Positions 1 through 6,094 of a DNA stretch of 6,094 nucleotides are shown piece after piece. The translations under genes and the position numbers were made by a program. The notes under the pieces are model-generated. The model had not been told where the DNA came from. It did no database searches and was given only the letters and a program-made list of their open reading frames with translations. This stretch comes from an uncultured Hyphomicrobiales bacterium (GTDB lineage: Bacteria; Pseudomonadota; Alphaproteobacteria; Rhizobiales; Aestuariivirgaceae), in contig CAIYXE010000109.1 of assembly GCA_903930095.1 (NCBI GenBank), positions 1 to 6,094 on the forward strand. The letters run 5' to 3'. Within the stretch, counting starts at the first letter, position 1. Each line of letters starts with the position of its first letter.

Positions 1-1
1 G

Positions 2-5
2 CTAG
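2..5. repeat. Target-site duplication, left copy
   Basis: CTAG directly outside the left inverted repeat is identical to the CTAG at 1448-1451. It fits the YTAR consensus of IS701 targets. Because CTAG is palindromic it could formally be part of the inverted repeat; the family rule makes duplication the better reading. Confidence 0.85.
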
Positions 6-19
6 CACTACTTTGGCAG
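6..19 (+). repeat. Left terminal inverted repeat of the IS
   Basis: CACTACTTTGGCAG is matched perfectly, as its reverse complement, by 1434-1447. Beyond position 19 the similarity between the two ends falls off to scattered matches. Confidence 0.93.
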
Positions 20-78
20 ATTGTTTGGGCCGTCTGGCGTTTAGGGATTCCCGAATCGGCTGTTGGGTGATTCATGGG

Positions 79-104
79 TGGTCGGCATCTCGGAGGGCCG
101 ACCA
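79..104 (+). promoter_or_regulatory. Hairpin over the transposase ribosome-binding site and start codon
   Basis: TGGTCGGC (79-86) pairs perfectly with GCCGACCA (97-104), giving an 8-bp GC-rich stem around a 10-base loop (87-96). The loop holds GGAGG, the core of the Shine-Dalgarno, and the last paired base is the A of the ATG at 104. The sequence shows the inverted repeat directly; a role in limiting translation is inferred. Several other insertion sequences (IS10 and IS50 are the known cases) use such structures to block translation of transcripts that read in from outside. I could not place the native transcription start, so I cannot say whether the element's own transcript would escape folding. 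Confidence 0.6.
92..97 (+). promoter_or_regulatory. Ribosome-binding site for the IS transposase
   Basis: GGAGGG ends 6 bases before the ATG at 104. This decides the start: the in-frame ATG at 74 has only a weak GGGTG upstream and would add ten residues encoded by the hairpin region. Confidence 0.75.
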
Positions 105-1345
105 TGGACAACATCTGGAAGTCTGATCTTGACCGCTGGCTTTCACCTTTCCTCAATGCCCTCCGACACAAGGCGCGGGCACGGATGTGCCCGGTTTATG
201 TTGCGGGACTGATCGGCGCTGGTGATCGCAAGAGCGTCCAGCCCATGGCAGCGCGCGAAGGCGAGGTGGGCTACGACCAGCTTCATCATTTCATCGCCAG
301 CGGCGTGTGGGATGCTGCACCACTTGAGAATGTCCTGCTCGCCGAAGCCGACAGGATGGTTGGCGGCGCTGACGCTTGGCTGATCGTTGATGATACGGCA
401 TTACCCAAGAAGGGTGAGCATTCGGTCGGCGTCGCCCCGCAATACGCCTCGTCGCTCGGAAAGACTGCCAACTGTCAGTCGCTGGTCTCGCTAACGTTGG
501 CGTCACGCGAAGTTCCGGTGATGGTTGGACTGCGGCTCTTCCTGCCCGAAAGCTGGACAGACGATCCCGAGCGCATGGCGCGGGCTCGTGTGCCGCAGGA
601 TAGGCGGACAGCTCTGACAAAGCCGCAGATCGCAATCGAGGAGATCGACCGCGTCATCGCCTCGGGCGCGCGTTTCGGCTGTGTCCTTGCCGATTCTGGG
701 TACGGCTCCAGCGGGCCGTTTCGTCAGGCACTGAGCGAGCGCGGCCTGTTGTGGGCGGTAGGGTTGTCGCGACGCCAGAATGTCTATCCCGCTGACGTTG
801 CTCTGATCTTCCCCATCGCGAAGACCGGAAAGCCCCGCAAGTACCACATTCCTGATCAGTCTCCTGTATCTGCTGAAGCGTTGTTGGTCGGAGGGAAGTG
901 GCAAAGGGTCAGTTGGCGGCGGGGCACCAAAGGTCGGCTGACATCTCTCTTTGCGGCCCGCCGCGTTCGTGTTGCAGATGGCCATAAGCACCGCATGCTC
1001 GATAATCGTATGCAGTGCATGCCGGGCGACGAGGTCTGGCTCGTCGGCGAACGCCGGTCGAGCGGCCAGCAAAAATACTATGTGTCGAACCTACCAGCCG
1101 ATACGAGCCTCAAGATGCTCGCCGCCACGATCAAAGCTCGATGGGTCTGTGAACAGGCACATCAACAGCTCAAGGAGGAACTTGGCCTTGACCACTTCGA
1201 AGGTCGATCCTGGAGCGGGTTACATCGACACGCCTTGATGACTATGATCGCCTACGCATTCCTCCAGTCCCGCCGCCTCAAAGCAGCGGGACGGAAAAAA
1301 AAGAATCGGGGGACCACCGCCACAGCCGAGCATGCCGGCTGTTAG
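104..1345 (+). CDS. IS701-family DDE transposase, frameshifted at the C-terminus
   Basis: The transposase cuts and joins the element's ends. The frame as it stands encodes 413 residues from the ATG at 104, chosen for its ribosome-binding site. The likely catalytic residues are D96 or D97 in the VDDT motif, D197 in LADSGYG, and E358 or E359 in the HQQLKEELGLDHFEGRSW block, which is the signature of this family. The N-terminal region with the FLNAL and HHFI segments is also typical. After about residue 397 the frame crosses A8 (1295-1302) and G5 (1308-1312) and ends in about a dozen unrelated residues at a TAG (1343-1345). The expected tail continues in the +1 frame to 1445 and would give about 446 residues. 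The catalytic core is complete, so the shortened protein may still act, or the element may depend on related copies elsewhere. Family assignment is firm; activity is unknown. Confidence 0.9.
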   Translation: MDNIWKSDLDRWLSPFLNALRHKARARMCPVYVAGLIGAGDRKSVQPMAAREGEVGYDQLHHFIASGVWDAAPLENVLLAEADRMVGGADAWLIVDDTALPKKGEHSVGVAPQYASSLGKTANCQSLVSLTLASREVPVMVGLRLFLPESWTDDPERMARARVPQDRRTALTKPQIAIEEIDRVIASGARFGCVLADSGYGSSGPFRQALSERGLLWAVGLSRRQNVYPADVALIFPIAKTGKPRKYHIPDQSPVSAEALLVGGKWQRVSWRRGTKGRLTSLFAARRVRVADGHKHRMLDNRMQCMPGDEVWLVGERRSSGQQKYYVSNLPADTSLKMLAATIKARWVCEQAHQQLKEELGLDHFEGRSWSGLHRHALMTMIAYAFLQSRRLKAAGRKKKNRGTTATAEHAGC

Positions 1346-1445
1346 GCGAGCCATCCTCGACCTCTTCGCCCGGCCTCCACCCAAGCGATGCCCGCACTGC
1401 AAGAAACTCCTCATCAACCCCGGCAAATCAAAACTGCCAAAGTAG
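1302..1445 (+). pseudogene. Out-of-frame C-terminal tail of the IS transposase
   Basis: In the +1 frame relative to the transposase, this stretch encodes 47 residues, including PPPQPSMPAVRRAILDLF, then ARPPPKRCPHCKK, ending in LPK and a TAG inside the right inverted repeat. A proline-rich linker, the PAVRRAI segment and a CPHC pair look like the usual end of IS701-type transposases, as far as I recall the family. Deleting one A from the A8 run or one G from the G5 run would join it to the main frame. It has no start of its own. It could be read after polymerase slippage on the A run, or be plain debris from a one-base insertion. Confidence 0.75.
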
Positions 1446-1447
1446 TG
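1434..1447 (-). repeat. Right terminal inverted repeat of the IS
   Basis: CTGCCAAAGTAGTG is the exact reverse complement of 6-19. It contains the TAG at 1443-1445 that would end the transposase if its frame were restored, so in the ancestral element the coding sequence probably ran into the right end. Confidence 0.93.
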
Positions 1448-1451
1448 CTAG
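1448..1451. repeat. Target-site duplication, right copy
   Basis: CTAG directly outside the right inverted repeat matches the left copy at 2-5. An undamaged duplication indicates a simple insertion with no later deletion or recombination at either end. Confidence 0.85.
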
Positions 1452-1571
1452 GCGCCATGGAGCGGCCCCTGCGTGGGCTACGCCGTAGGTTGTTGCAAAT
1501 TGGCCTTCTCCGTAATCATCAACAAAATCTCTGCGGTTGTGGCCTTGGGCGTCAGAACGTGGTGGACTGAG
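1452..1571. other. Spacer between the IS and the ATPase 3' end, no recognised gene
   Basis: These 120 bp lie between the right target duplication and the ATPase stop codon. Short open frames cross it on both strands, but none has a convincing ribosome-binding site or a product I recognise. An 11-bp palindrome, ctacgccgtag, is at 1478-1488. A T-rich stretch follows the ATPase stop on the - strand but has no strong stem before it, so I do not call a terminator. Confidence 0.5.
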
Positions 1572-4169
1572 TTACACGGCAACCGGGGTCTGCGATGCAG
1601 CCGCACCACGGACAGCGCGCCGCCAGATCGGTTTCAACGCCTCAAGCGCCAGCAGAACAGTCAGACCCGCAAACGGTGGGACAGCAAGTGACATTGGATC
1701 CAGCGTTGCAAAACCGAAGAGATCGCGGGCAGGTTGCCAGAACAGCGTCACCGCCAGCAGGCAGGCCACGATCGGAACCACCACCGCAAGCGCCCGGTTG
1801 GGCCGCCGGATTGCAGTGATCAGTGAAGATGACAGCGATCGGTCCACGAGGATCAGCGCCAGGATGCAAAGGACCAGCGAGGCGAAGGTCAGCCCGCGAA
1901 CCTGATCGGTCACCAGCCCGTAGTGAGGGCCGAGAGTGAATACCGTCGCGGTCACACCCAGAACAAACAGGCCTTGTCCGAGGCTCCATAGGATCGTCGG
2001 AACGGAGAACAGCGGTTCGGCCGGCGGGCGCGGCGGGCGCTTCATGACGCCGTCTTCCTCGGCTTCGGCTTCGAACACCAGTGAGCAAACCGGATCGATC
2101 ACCATCTCCAGGAAAGCGATATGAATGGGACTGAACAGGATCGGCATGCCGAACAGAAGCGGCATCAGCGCCAGTCCGGCAATGGGCACATGCACTGCCA
2201 GAATGAAACTCATCGCCTTGCGCAGGTTGTCGTAGATGCGCCGTCCCAGCCGCACGGTGGTGACGATCGAACCGAAGTCATCGTCCAGTAAAACGATGCT
2301 GGCTGCTTCGCGCGCCACATCCGTGCCACGTCCTCCCATCGCAACGCCGATATCCGCAGCCTTCAGCGAGGGCGCGTCGTTGACCCCGTCGCCTGTCATC
2401 GCAACCACAGCGCCGGCGGATTTCAGTACATTGACGATACGAAGTTTCTGTTCCGGCATGATGCGGGCGAAGATGGTCACATTCTGCACAGCCAATGCCA
2501 GATCGGAGTCTGACATCGTCTGGAGTGCGGTGCCGTCGATCACCTGGCTGCCTTGCAGGCCCGCCTGTGCCGCGATGGTCTGCGCCGTGGCCGGATAGTC
2601 GCCGGTGATCATGATCACCCGGATGCCAGCGCTGCGGCACAGCGCCACCGCTGGCGGCACAGAGGCGCGCAACGGATCTGCCAGTCCCACCAGACCCAGA
2701 AAGCGAAAGGCAAAATCGCGCTGGCTGTCAGGCAGATCGGCACCGGCAAAGGCGGCCTCGGCCACTCCCAGCACGCGCAACCCTGCTTTTGCCATCTGAT
2801 CGACCTGTGCTGTCAGCGCCGCACGGGCAGCGTTATCAAACCGGCATAGATCAGCCACAGCCTCGGGCGCCCCCTTGGAGACAATACGCCAACTCGCGTC
2901 ATCGGTGATCCAGGCCTGCGACATCGCCAGCAGGTCGCGCGCCAGTGCATAAGTCCGTGCTAACTTCCAACCCGTGCCCGGCAGCGACTCGCTGTTGCGC
3001 ATATCTGTTTGCGCCAGCGCGTGAAACGCCTTTTCCATCGGGTCGAACGGCTCAGGTGCCGAAGCCATCATCCCCGCCGCTGCAAGGTCCCGAAACGCTT
3101 CGGGCAAGGCTTTGTCGCTGATCTTGAGCGCCGTCCCGTCGCCCAGGCGCAGTTCGTGAACCGTCATGCGGTTTTCCGTCAATGTGCCGGTCTTGTCGGT
3201 GCACAGCACACTTGCCGCGCCCAGCGTTTCTATCGCCGATGCCCGCCGCGTCAGCACCCTGACCTTGGAAATCCGCCACGCTCCCATCGCCATGAAGACG
3301 GCCAGCACCATCGGAAACTCCTCGGGCAGCATCGACATGCCAACGGCGATGCCAGCAAGAACACCTTCCAGCCAGCCACCGCGGAACAGCCCATAGAGCA
3401 CCACGACAGCGATACTGACCGCCGCCCCCACAGTTGCGAATACAATAACGAGCTTGCGCATCTGACGTTGCAGGTGCGGCGTGTCGATCTCAAGCCTGGC
3501 AAGGGATGCACCGATCTTGCCAATCTCGCTGGCGGGTCCTGTGGCTGTCACCTCGGCAATGGCCGACCCGCGAACAATCAGGCTGCCTGAGAACACCATC
3601 GGCAGATCCTCGCCGCCCGGACGCGGAACATCCTTGATCGTGCCGTCCGATATTGCTGCTTGCTTGCGCACCGGAACCGCCTCGCCCGTCAGCAAGGATT
3701 CATCAGCCGACAGACCCTCTGCCTCCAGCAGCCGAGCATCGGCTGGAACCCGGTCGCCTTCGGACAACACGATCAGATCGCCGCGCACCACTTCTCGGCC
3801 CGCTATCCGCAGCCGTTCTCCGCCCCGGATCACCAGGGCACGCGGGCTGGTCAGATCGCGCAGCGCCTCCAGCACACGTTCGGTCCGTGCTTCCTGCACC
3901 ACGGTGATGCCGACCGACAAGCAGGCAAAGGCCAGCAGGATCAACGCCTCTTCGAGGTTACCAAGCAGAAGATAGACAATTCCTCCCGCGATTAGCAGCG
4001 CCAGCATCGGCTCTCGCAGGACGTCGAGCACAATCCGCAAAGGGGACCGGCGACCTGCGCGCGGCAGTTCGTTGAAGCCATCGGAGGAAAGCCGCGACTG
4101 GGCCTCGGCCCGGGAAAGACCATGATGCAGCGGAGCTGCGGAACCCGGCTTGGTAACGGACACTTTCAA
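1572..4169 (-). CDS. P-type cation-transporting ATPase (P2-like, PEEFP subgroup)
   Basis: This 865-residue inner-membrane pump uses ATP to move a cation, which cannot be named from sequence. Order: N-terminal cation-ATPase domain (about 15-60), M1-M2 (about 50-93), actuator domain with TGEA at 161-164, M3-M4 (about 239-297) with PEEFP at 282-286, phosphorylation site DKTGTLT with D325, nucleotide-binding KGAPE at 432-436, TGD at 522-524, hinge TGDGVND at 592-598, then M5-M10 (about 653-847). M6 carries E688 and D692 where the SERCA calcium pump has N and D. No CPC motif or heavy-metal-binding N-terminus is present, which argues against copper, zinc or cadmium. Length and topology are normal for the class. 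The start is TTG at 4169, preceded by GAGAGG with 8-base spacing; GTG at 4163 is the alternative. It lies 175 bp downstream of arcC on the same strand, so it may be co-transcribed or have its own promoter. Confidence 0.9.
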   Translation of the reverse strand: MKVSVTKPGSAAPLHHGLSRAEAQSRLSSDGFNELPRAGRRSPLRIVLDVLREPMLALLIAGGIVYLLLGNLEEALILLAFACLSVGITVVQEARTERVLEALRDLTSPRALVIRGGERLRIAGREVVRGDLIVLSEGDRVPADARLLEAEGLSADESLLTGEAVPVRKQAAISDGTIKDVPRPGGEDLPMVFSGSLIVRGSAIAEVTATGPASEIGKIGASLARLEIDTPHLQRQMRKLVIVFATVGAAVSIAVVVLYGLFRGGWLEGVLAGIAVGMSMLPEEFPMVLAVFMAMGAWRISKVRVLTRRASAIETLGAASVLCTDKTGTLTENRMTVHELRLGDGTALKISDKALPEAFRDLAAAGMMASAPEPFDPMEKAFHALAQTDMRNSESLPGTGWKLARTYALARDLLAMSQAWITDDASWRIVSKGAPEAVADLCRFDNAARAALTAQVDQMAKAGLRVLGVAEAAFAGADLPDSQRDFAFRFLGLVGLADPLRASVPPAVALCRSAGIRVIMITGDYPATAQTIAAQAGLQGSQVIDGTALQTMSDSDLALAVQNVTIFARIMPEQKLRIVNVLKSAGAVVAMTGDGVNDAPSLKAADIGVAMGGRGTDVAREAASIVLLDDDFGSIVTTVRLGRRIYDNLRKAMSFILAVHVPIAGLALMPLLFGMPILFSPIHIAFLEMVIDPVCSLVFEAEAEEDGVMKRPPRPPAEPLFSVPTILWSLGQGLFVLGVTATVFTLGPHYGLVTDQVRGLTFASLVLCILALILVDRSLSSSLITAIRRPNRALAVVVPIVACLLAVTLFWQPARDLFGFATLDPMSLAVPPFAGLTVLLALEALKPIWRRAVRGAAASQTPVAV

Positions 4170-4177
4170 ATTGCAGA

Positions 4178-4183
4178 CCTCTC
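4178..4183 (-). promoter_or_regulatory. Ribosome-binding site deciding the ATPase start
   Basis: On the - strand GAGAGG lies 8 bases before the TTG at 4169 and 14 bases before the GTG at 4163. The spacing favours the TTG. Confidence 0.6.
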
Positions 4184-4301
4184 GTTGCGGAAAACAGACC
4201 TGCGTTGAACCTGAATGGCAGCATCACAAACACCACACACTTTATTCTGCAGTGTATTCGCCCCGGTCACATGGCCGTCAGAAATCGATGGGGCGGGAAT
4301 G

Positions 4302-4318
4302 CCGGACCCTGGTCCCGG
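4302..4318 (-). terminator. Weak stem-loop downstream of arcC
   Basis: CCGGACC (4302-4308) can pair with GGTCCCGG (4311-4318) if one base is bulged, giving a compact GC-rich stem 26 bases past the arcC stop. The loop is only two bases when all pairs form, and no T-run follows on the - strand. It could slow polymerase or protect an arc mRNA 3' end, but it is not a standard intrinsic terminator. Confidence 0.2.
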
Positions 4319-4344
4319 TGCCTTCTGAAGAGAAACAGCATGTG

Positions 4345-5289
4345 TCAGACTCTTCCCCCACCAGATCCTTCCCGGCCATTGTCCGGCATGATGATGCGCG
4401 TGCCGGTGCGGCCATCCAGAATGGCGATGGCGTCCTCGAGCCGGCCGATGGCGGTGAAGCAGCCAGGCGTGGCGAAGTCAGATCCGGCGCGCAGCTTTGG
4501 TCCCATGGAACCAGCCGGCGCATCCATGGCACGCGCTTCGGCCACTGTCAGTTCAGCGATTCGCGCTGCGCGTTCAGTACCGAAGTCGCGATAGACACCA
4601 TCGACATCAGTAAGTAGCAGGAGCGCTTGGGCGCCAATTTGCCGGGCAAGCAGAGCGCTGGCTGCGTCCTTGTCGATGACCGCTTCGATACCCATCAGGC
4701 TGCCATCCCCACGCCGCACGACAGGGATGCCCCCACCACCGGCGCAGATCACGATCACCCCTTGATCCAGCAACAGTTTGAGAACACGCAGGTCCGGGAT
4801 CTCTATCGGCTTGGGTGAGGCCACGACGCGACGCCACTTCGGGCCATCTGCGGCAATCGCCCAACCGGCGGCCTTCGCCCGTGTTTCGGCTTCTTTCTTC
4901 TCGTAGACGGGACCTACGAATTTCGTCGGCTTTGCAAAGGCGGGATCACCACCATCCACGATGACCTGTGTCAGAAGGGTTGCCACCGGCCGGTCGTGGC
5001 CGAGCGCGTTCTCGAGTTCCTGTTCGATCATGTAGCCGATCATCCCCTCTGTCTCGGCGCCCAACACGTCAAGGGGATAGGACTCATCAGGCTTGTAGGA
5101 GGCACCCTGCAGCGCCAGAAGGCCGACCTGCGGCCCATTGCCATGGGTAACAACCAGATGGTGTCCGGCCCTTACGATTGCGGCCAGGGCTTCGGCCGCT
5201 CGCCTTACATTGGCGCGCTGCGCCTCGGCCGTCAGCGGCTCACCGCGTTTCAATAGCGCGTTACCACCGAGGGCAGCGACCACCAGCAA
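4345..5289 (-). CDS. arcC: Carbamate kinase, catabolic
   Basis: This 314-residue cytoplasmic enzyme of the amino-acid kinase family transfers phosphate from carbamoyl phosphate to ADP, making ATP, ammonia and CO2. It is the last step of the arginine deiminase pathway. Visible family blocks are ALGGNALLKRG at 6-16, the substrate-loop THGNGPQVG at 48-56, CAGGGGIPV at 182-190, the IDKDAA segment at 205-210, LLLTDVDGVY at 224-233 and GSMGPK at 260-265. Length is normal for the family. The start is TTG at 5289, one base after the arcB stop; GTG at 5283 is the only near alternative and a stop codon lies just upstream in frame. I see no strong ribosome-binding site, so translation is probably coupled to arcB. 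The last ten or so residues are glycine-rich and unlikely to be structural. Confidence 0.95.
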   Translation of the reverse strand: MLVVAALGGNALLKRGEPLTAEAQRANVRRAAEALAAIVRAGHHLVVTHGNGPQVGLLALQGASYKPDESYPLDVLGAETEGMIGYMIEQELENALGHDRPVATLLTQVIVDGGDPAFAKPTKFVGPVYEKKEAETRAKAAGWAIAADGPKWRRVVASPKPIEIPDLRVLKLLLDQGVIVICAGGGGIPVVRRGDGSLMGIEAVIDKDAASALLARQIGAQALLLLTDVDGVYRDFGTERAARIAELTVAEARAMDAPAGSMGPKLRAGSDFATPGCFTAIGRLEDAIAILDGRTGTRIIMPDNGREGSGGGRV

Positions 5290-5290
5290 C

Positions 5291-6094
5291 TCAGGAACCC
5301 AGCGTGGCGACTAGCACCGCCTTGATCGAATGCAGCCGGTTCTCGGCCTGGTCGAAGACGATCGAGGCCGGGCCCTCGAACACGTCTTCAGTCACTTCCA
5401 TGGCGCTGATGCCGAATTTGGCCTCCATGTCGGCGCCGACAGATGTCTCTGTATTGTGAAAAGCAGGCAGGCAATGCATGAAGCGGGTTCGCGGATTGCC
5501 TGTTCTGGCCATCAGCGCGGAGTTGACCTGATAGGGCATCAGTAGCTCGATCCGCTCGGACCATTTCTCCTGCGGTTCACCCATCGAGACCCAAACATCA
5601 GTATAGACGAAATCGGCACCCTTCACAGCGGCATCAATGTCTTCGGTGATCATGATCCGCGCGCCTGTTTCAGCGGCAAGTGCCAGGGCCTCGCCGTGGA
5701 TGTCCGCTGACGGCCAGCATGCCTTGGGCGCGCAAAGCCGTACATCCATACCCATCTTTGCGCCACCGATCAGCAGGCTGTCGCCCATGTTGTTGGCTGC
5801 ATCGCCTATGAAAGCATAGGATACCAGGCGCAGCGGCTTTTCGACATGCTCCTGCATGGTCAGGAAGTCGGCAAGGATCTGGGTCGGGTGGAATTCCTTG
5901 GTCAGTCCATTGTAAACCGGAACCCCGGAATATCTGGCCAATTGCTCGACGATCTCCTGACCAAATCCGCGATATTCGATAGCATCATAAATCCGCCCCA
6001 GAACCCGGGCGGTGTCCTTGACAGATTCCTTGTGACCGATGTGGGTGCCGGTTGGTCCCAGATAGGTGACACGAGCCCCCTGATCATAGGCAGC
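5291..6094 (-). CDS. arcB: Ornithine carbamoyltransferase, catabolic type (5' end outside window)
   Basis: The window holds the C-terminal 267 residues, starting at [14 protein letters not shown]. Against E. coli and Pseudomonas enzymes of about 335 residues, roughly the first 65 are missing, including the STRTR carbamoyl-phosphate loop. In the arginine deiminase pathway it converts citrulline and phosphate to ornithine and carbamoyl phosphate in the cytoplasm. Fragment motifs are [16 protein letters not shown] at 19-34, HPTQ at 69-72, ornithine-binding DVWVSMGE at 165-172 and the HCLPAF loop with its catalytic cysteine at 206-211. The frame is open to the last base, so the TTG at 5941 is not the start. 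The catabolic role rests on the directly following arcC and on ArcB-like stretches such as [15 protein letters not shown]; an anabolic ArgF is less likely. arcA is expected upstream, beyond the right edge. Confidence 0.95.
   Translation of the reverse strand, partial: AAYDQGARVTYLGPTGTHIGHKESVKDTARVLGRIYDAIEYRGFGQEIVEQLARYSGVPVYNGLTKEFHPTQILADFLTMQEHVEKPLRLVSYAFIGDAANNMGDSLLIGGAKMGMDVRLCAPKACWPSADIHGEALALAAETGARIMITEDIDAAVKGADFVYTDVWVSMGEPQEKWSERIELLMPYQVNSALMARTGNPRTRFMHCLPAFHNTETSVGADMEAKFGISAMEVTEDVFEGPASIVFDQAENRLHSIKAVLVATLGS

Larger units (their letters stand above)
6..1447 (+). mobile_element. Complete IS701-family insertion sequence
   Basis: The element is 1442 bp long and bounded by perfect 14-bp inverted repeats at 6-19 and 1434-1447. 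A CTAG lies directly outside each end. CTAG fits the 4-bp YTAR target duplication known for the IS701 family, and because CTAG is its own reverse complement it makes the inverted repeats look 18 bp long. It carries one gene, a DDE transposase on the + strand that fills nearly the whole element. Length, ends, duplication and transposase type all agree with IS701. The transposase is frameshifted near its C-terminus, so autonomy is uncertain. The element lies 120 bp beyond the 3' end of the P-type ATPase gene and is convergent with it. No gene is visibly split by the insertion, but only one base of left flank beyond the duplication is in the window. Confidence 0.93.
4170..4344. other. Intergenic region between arcC and the ATPase gene
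   Basis: These 175 bp separate two genes on the same strand. The region is less GC-rich than the genes, as expected for a leader. It includes the ATPase ribosome-binding site and a weak bulged stem near arcC. A short inverted repeat, ACACT and AGTGT with a 9-base gap (4237-4255), is present. I found no good -35/-10 pair and no complete FNR/Anr-type TTGAT-N4-ATCAA site. Whether the ATPase has its own promoter is open. Confidence 0.5.

Noticed and set aside
13..45. Promoter with TTGGCA (13-18) in the left IS end as -35
   Set aside because: No acceptable -10 hexamer lies 16-18 bases downstream; the nearest, TTTAGG at 40-45, is 21 bases away.
74..103. ATG at 74 as the transposase start
   Set aside because: It would add ten residues encoded by the hairpin and has only a weak upstream GGGTG. 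The ATG at 104 has GGAGGG at ideal spacing.
503..1072. Open frame of 189 codons on the - strand opposite the transposase
   Set aside because: It lies wholly inside a firmly identified transposase gene, has no recognisable motif, and long antisense frames are common in GC-rich coding DNA.
1296..1303. Classical -1 frameshift heptamer A-AAA-AAG in the right phase within the A8 run of the transposase gene
   Set aside because: A -1 shift would enter the frame that runs past the right end of the IS to a TAG at 1486-1488 and encodes nothing family-like. The recognisable tail is in the +1 frame, so standard -1 frameshifting does not explain it.
1423..1438. GGCA...TGCC stem near the right IS end as a transposase terminator
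   Set aside because: Only four base pairs with an A-rich loop and no T-run; it partly reflects the inverted repeat itself.
1473..1691. Small + strand frame spanning the spacer and the ATPase 3' end (GTG start, 72 codons)
   Set aside because: It has no ribosome-binding site, overlaps the ATPase end in antisense, and gives no recognisable protein. It might hold a remnant of something older, but nothing supports calling it.
3009..3590. Open frame of 193 codons on the + strand opposite the ATPase
   Set aside because: It is antisense to conserved ATPase codons and the translation is rich in H, R and P with no family resemblance, which is typical of a shadow frame.
5291..5941. Treating the TTG at 5941 as the start of ornithine carbamoyltransferase
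   Set aside because: The same frame stays open and family-like to the window edge (IGHKES and RVLGR blocks), so this TTG is an internal leucine and the gene is cut by the window.

Overview
The window looks like accessory chromosome or plasmid DNA from a GC-rich proteobacterium. An alphaproteobacterium is my best guess, from protein flavour and base composition only; no rRNA or tRNA is present to confirm it. There are four protein-coding units. A complete insertion sequence lies on the left, with its transposase on the + strand. Three genes lie on the - strand and are read from right to left: arcB (partial), arcC, then a P-type cation ATPase.

Left (2-1451): an IS701-family element of 1442 bp (6-1447). 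It has perfect 14-bp inverted ends and is flanked by a CTAG duplication, which fits the 4-bp YTAR target of this family. Its DDE transposase is intact through the catalytic core. The reading frame breaks after the homopolymer runs at 1295-1312, and the expected C-terminal tail continues in the +1 frame to a stop inside the right end. A stem of 8 bp with the Shine-Dalgarno in its loop sits directly on the transposase start codon.

Middle (1572-4169, - strand): an 865-residue P-type ATPase of the P2-like class, with ten predicted membrane segments and all phosphorylation-cycle motifs. It has TGEA in place of TGES, PEEFP in M4 and an E..ID-type M6. Its ion cannot be read from the sequence. Its 3' end faces the transposase across a 120-bp spacer in which I recognise no gene.

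Right (4345-6094, - strand): carbamate kinase (arcC), and upstream of it the catabolic ornithine carbamoyltransferase (arcB), which runs off the window edge. Only one base separates the arcB stop from the arcC start. Together they are the last two steps of the arginine deiminase pathway: citrulline plus phosphate gives ornithine and carbamoyl phosphate, and carbamoyl phosphate plus ADP gives ATP, ammonia and CO2. arcA is expected beyond the right edge. The ATPase follows arcC in the same direction after 175 bp, so an ATP-yielding fermentative pathway sits beside an ATP-driven ion pump. That link is an inference from gene order.

I see no clearly new biological system. The most interesting details are the displaced transposase tail, the hairpin over the transposase start, the unusual ATPase motifs, and the arc-ATPase arrangement.
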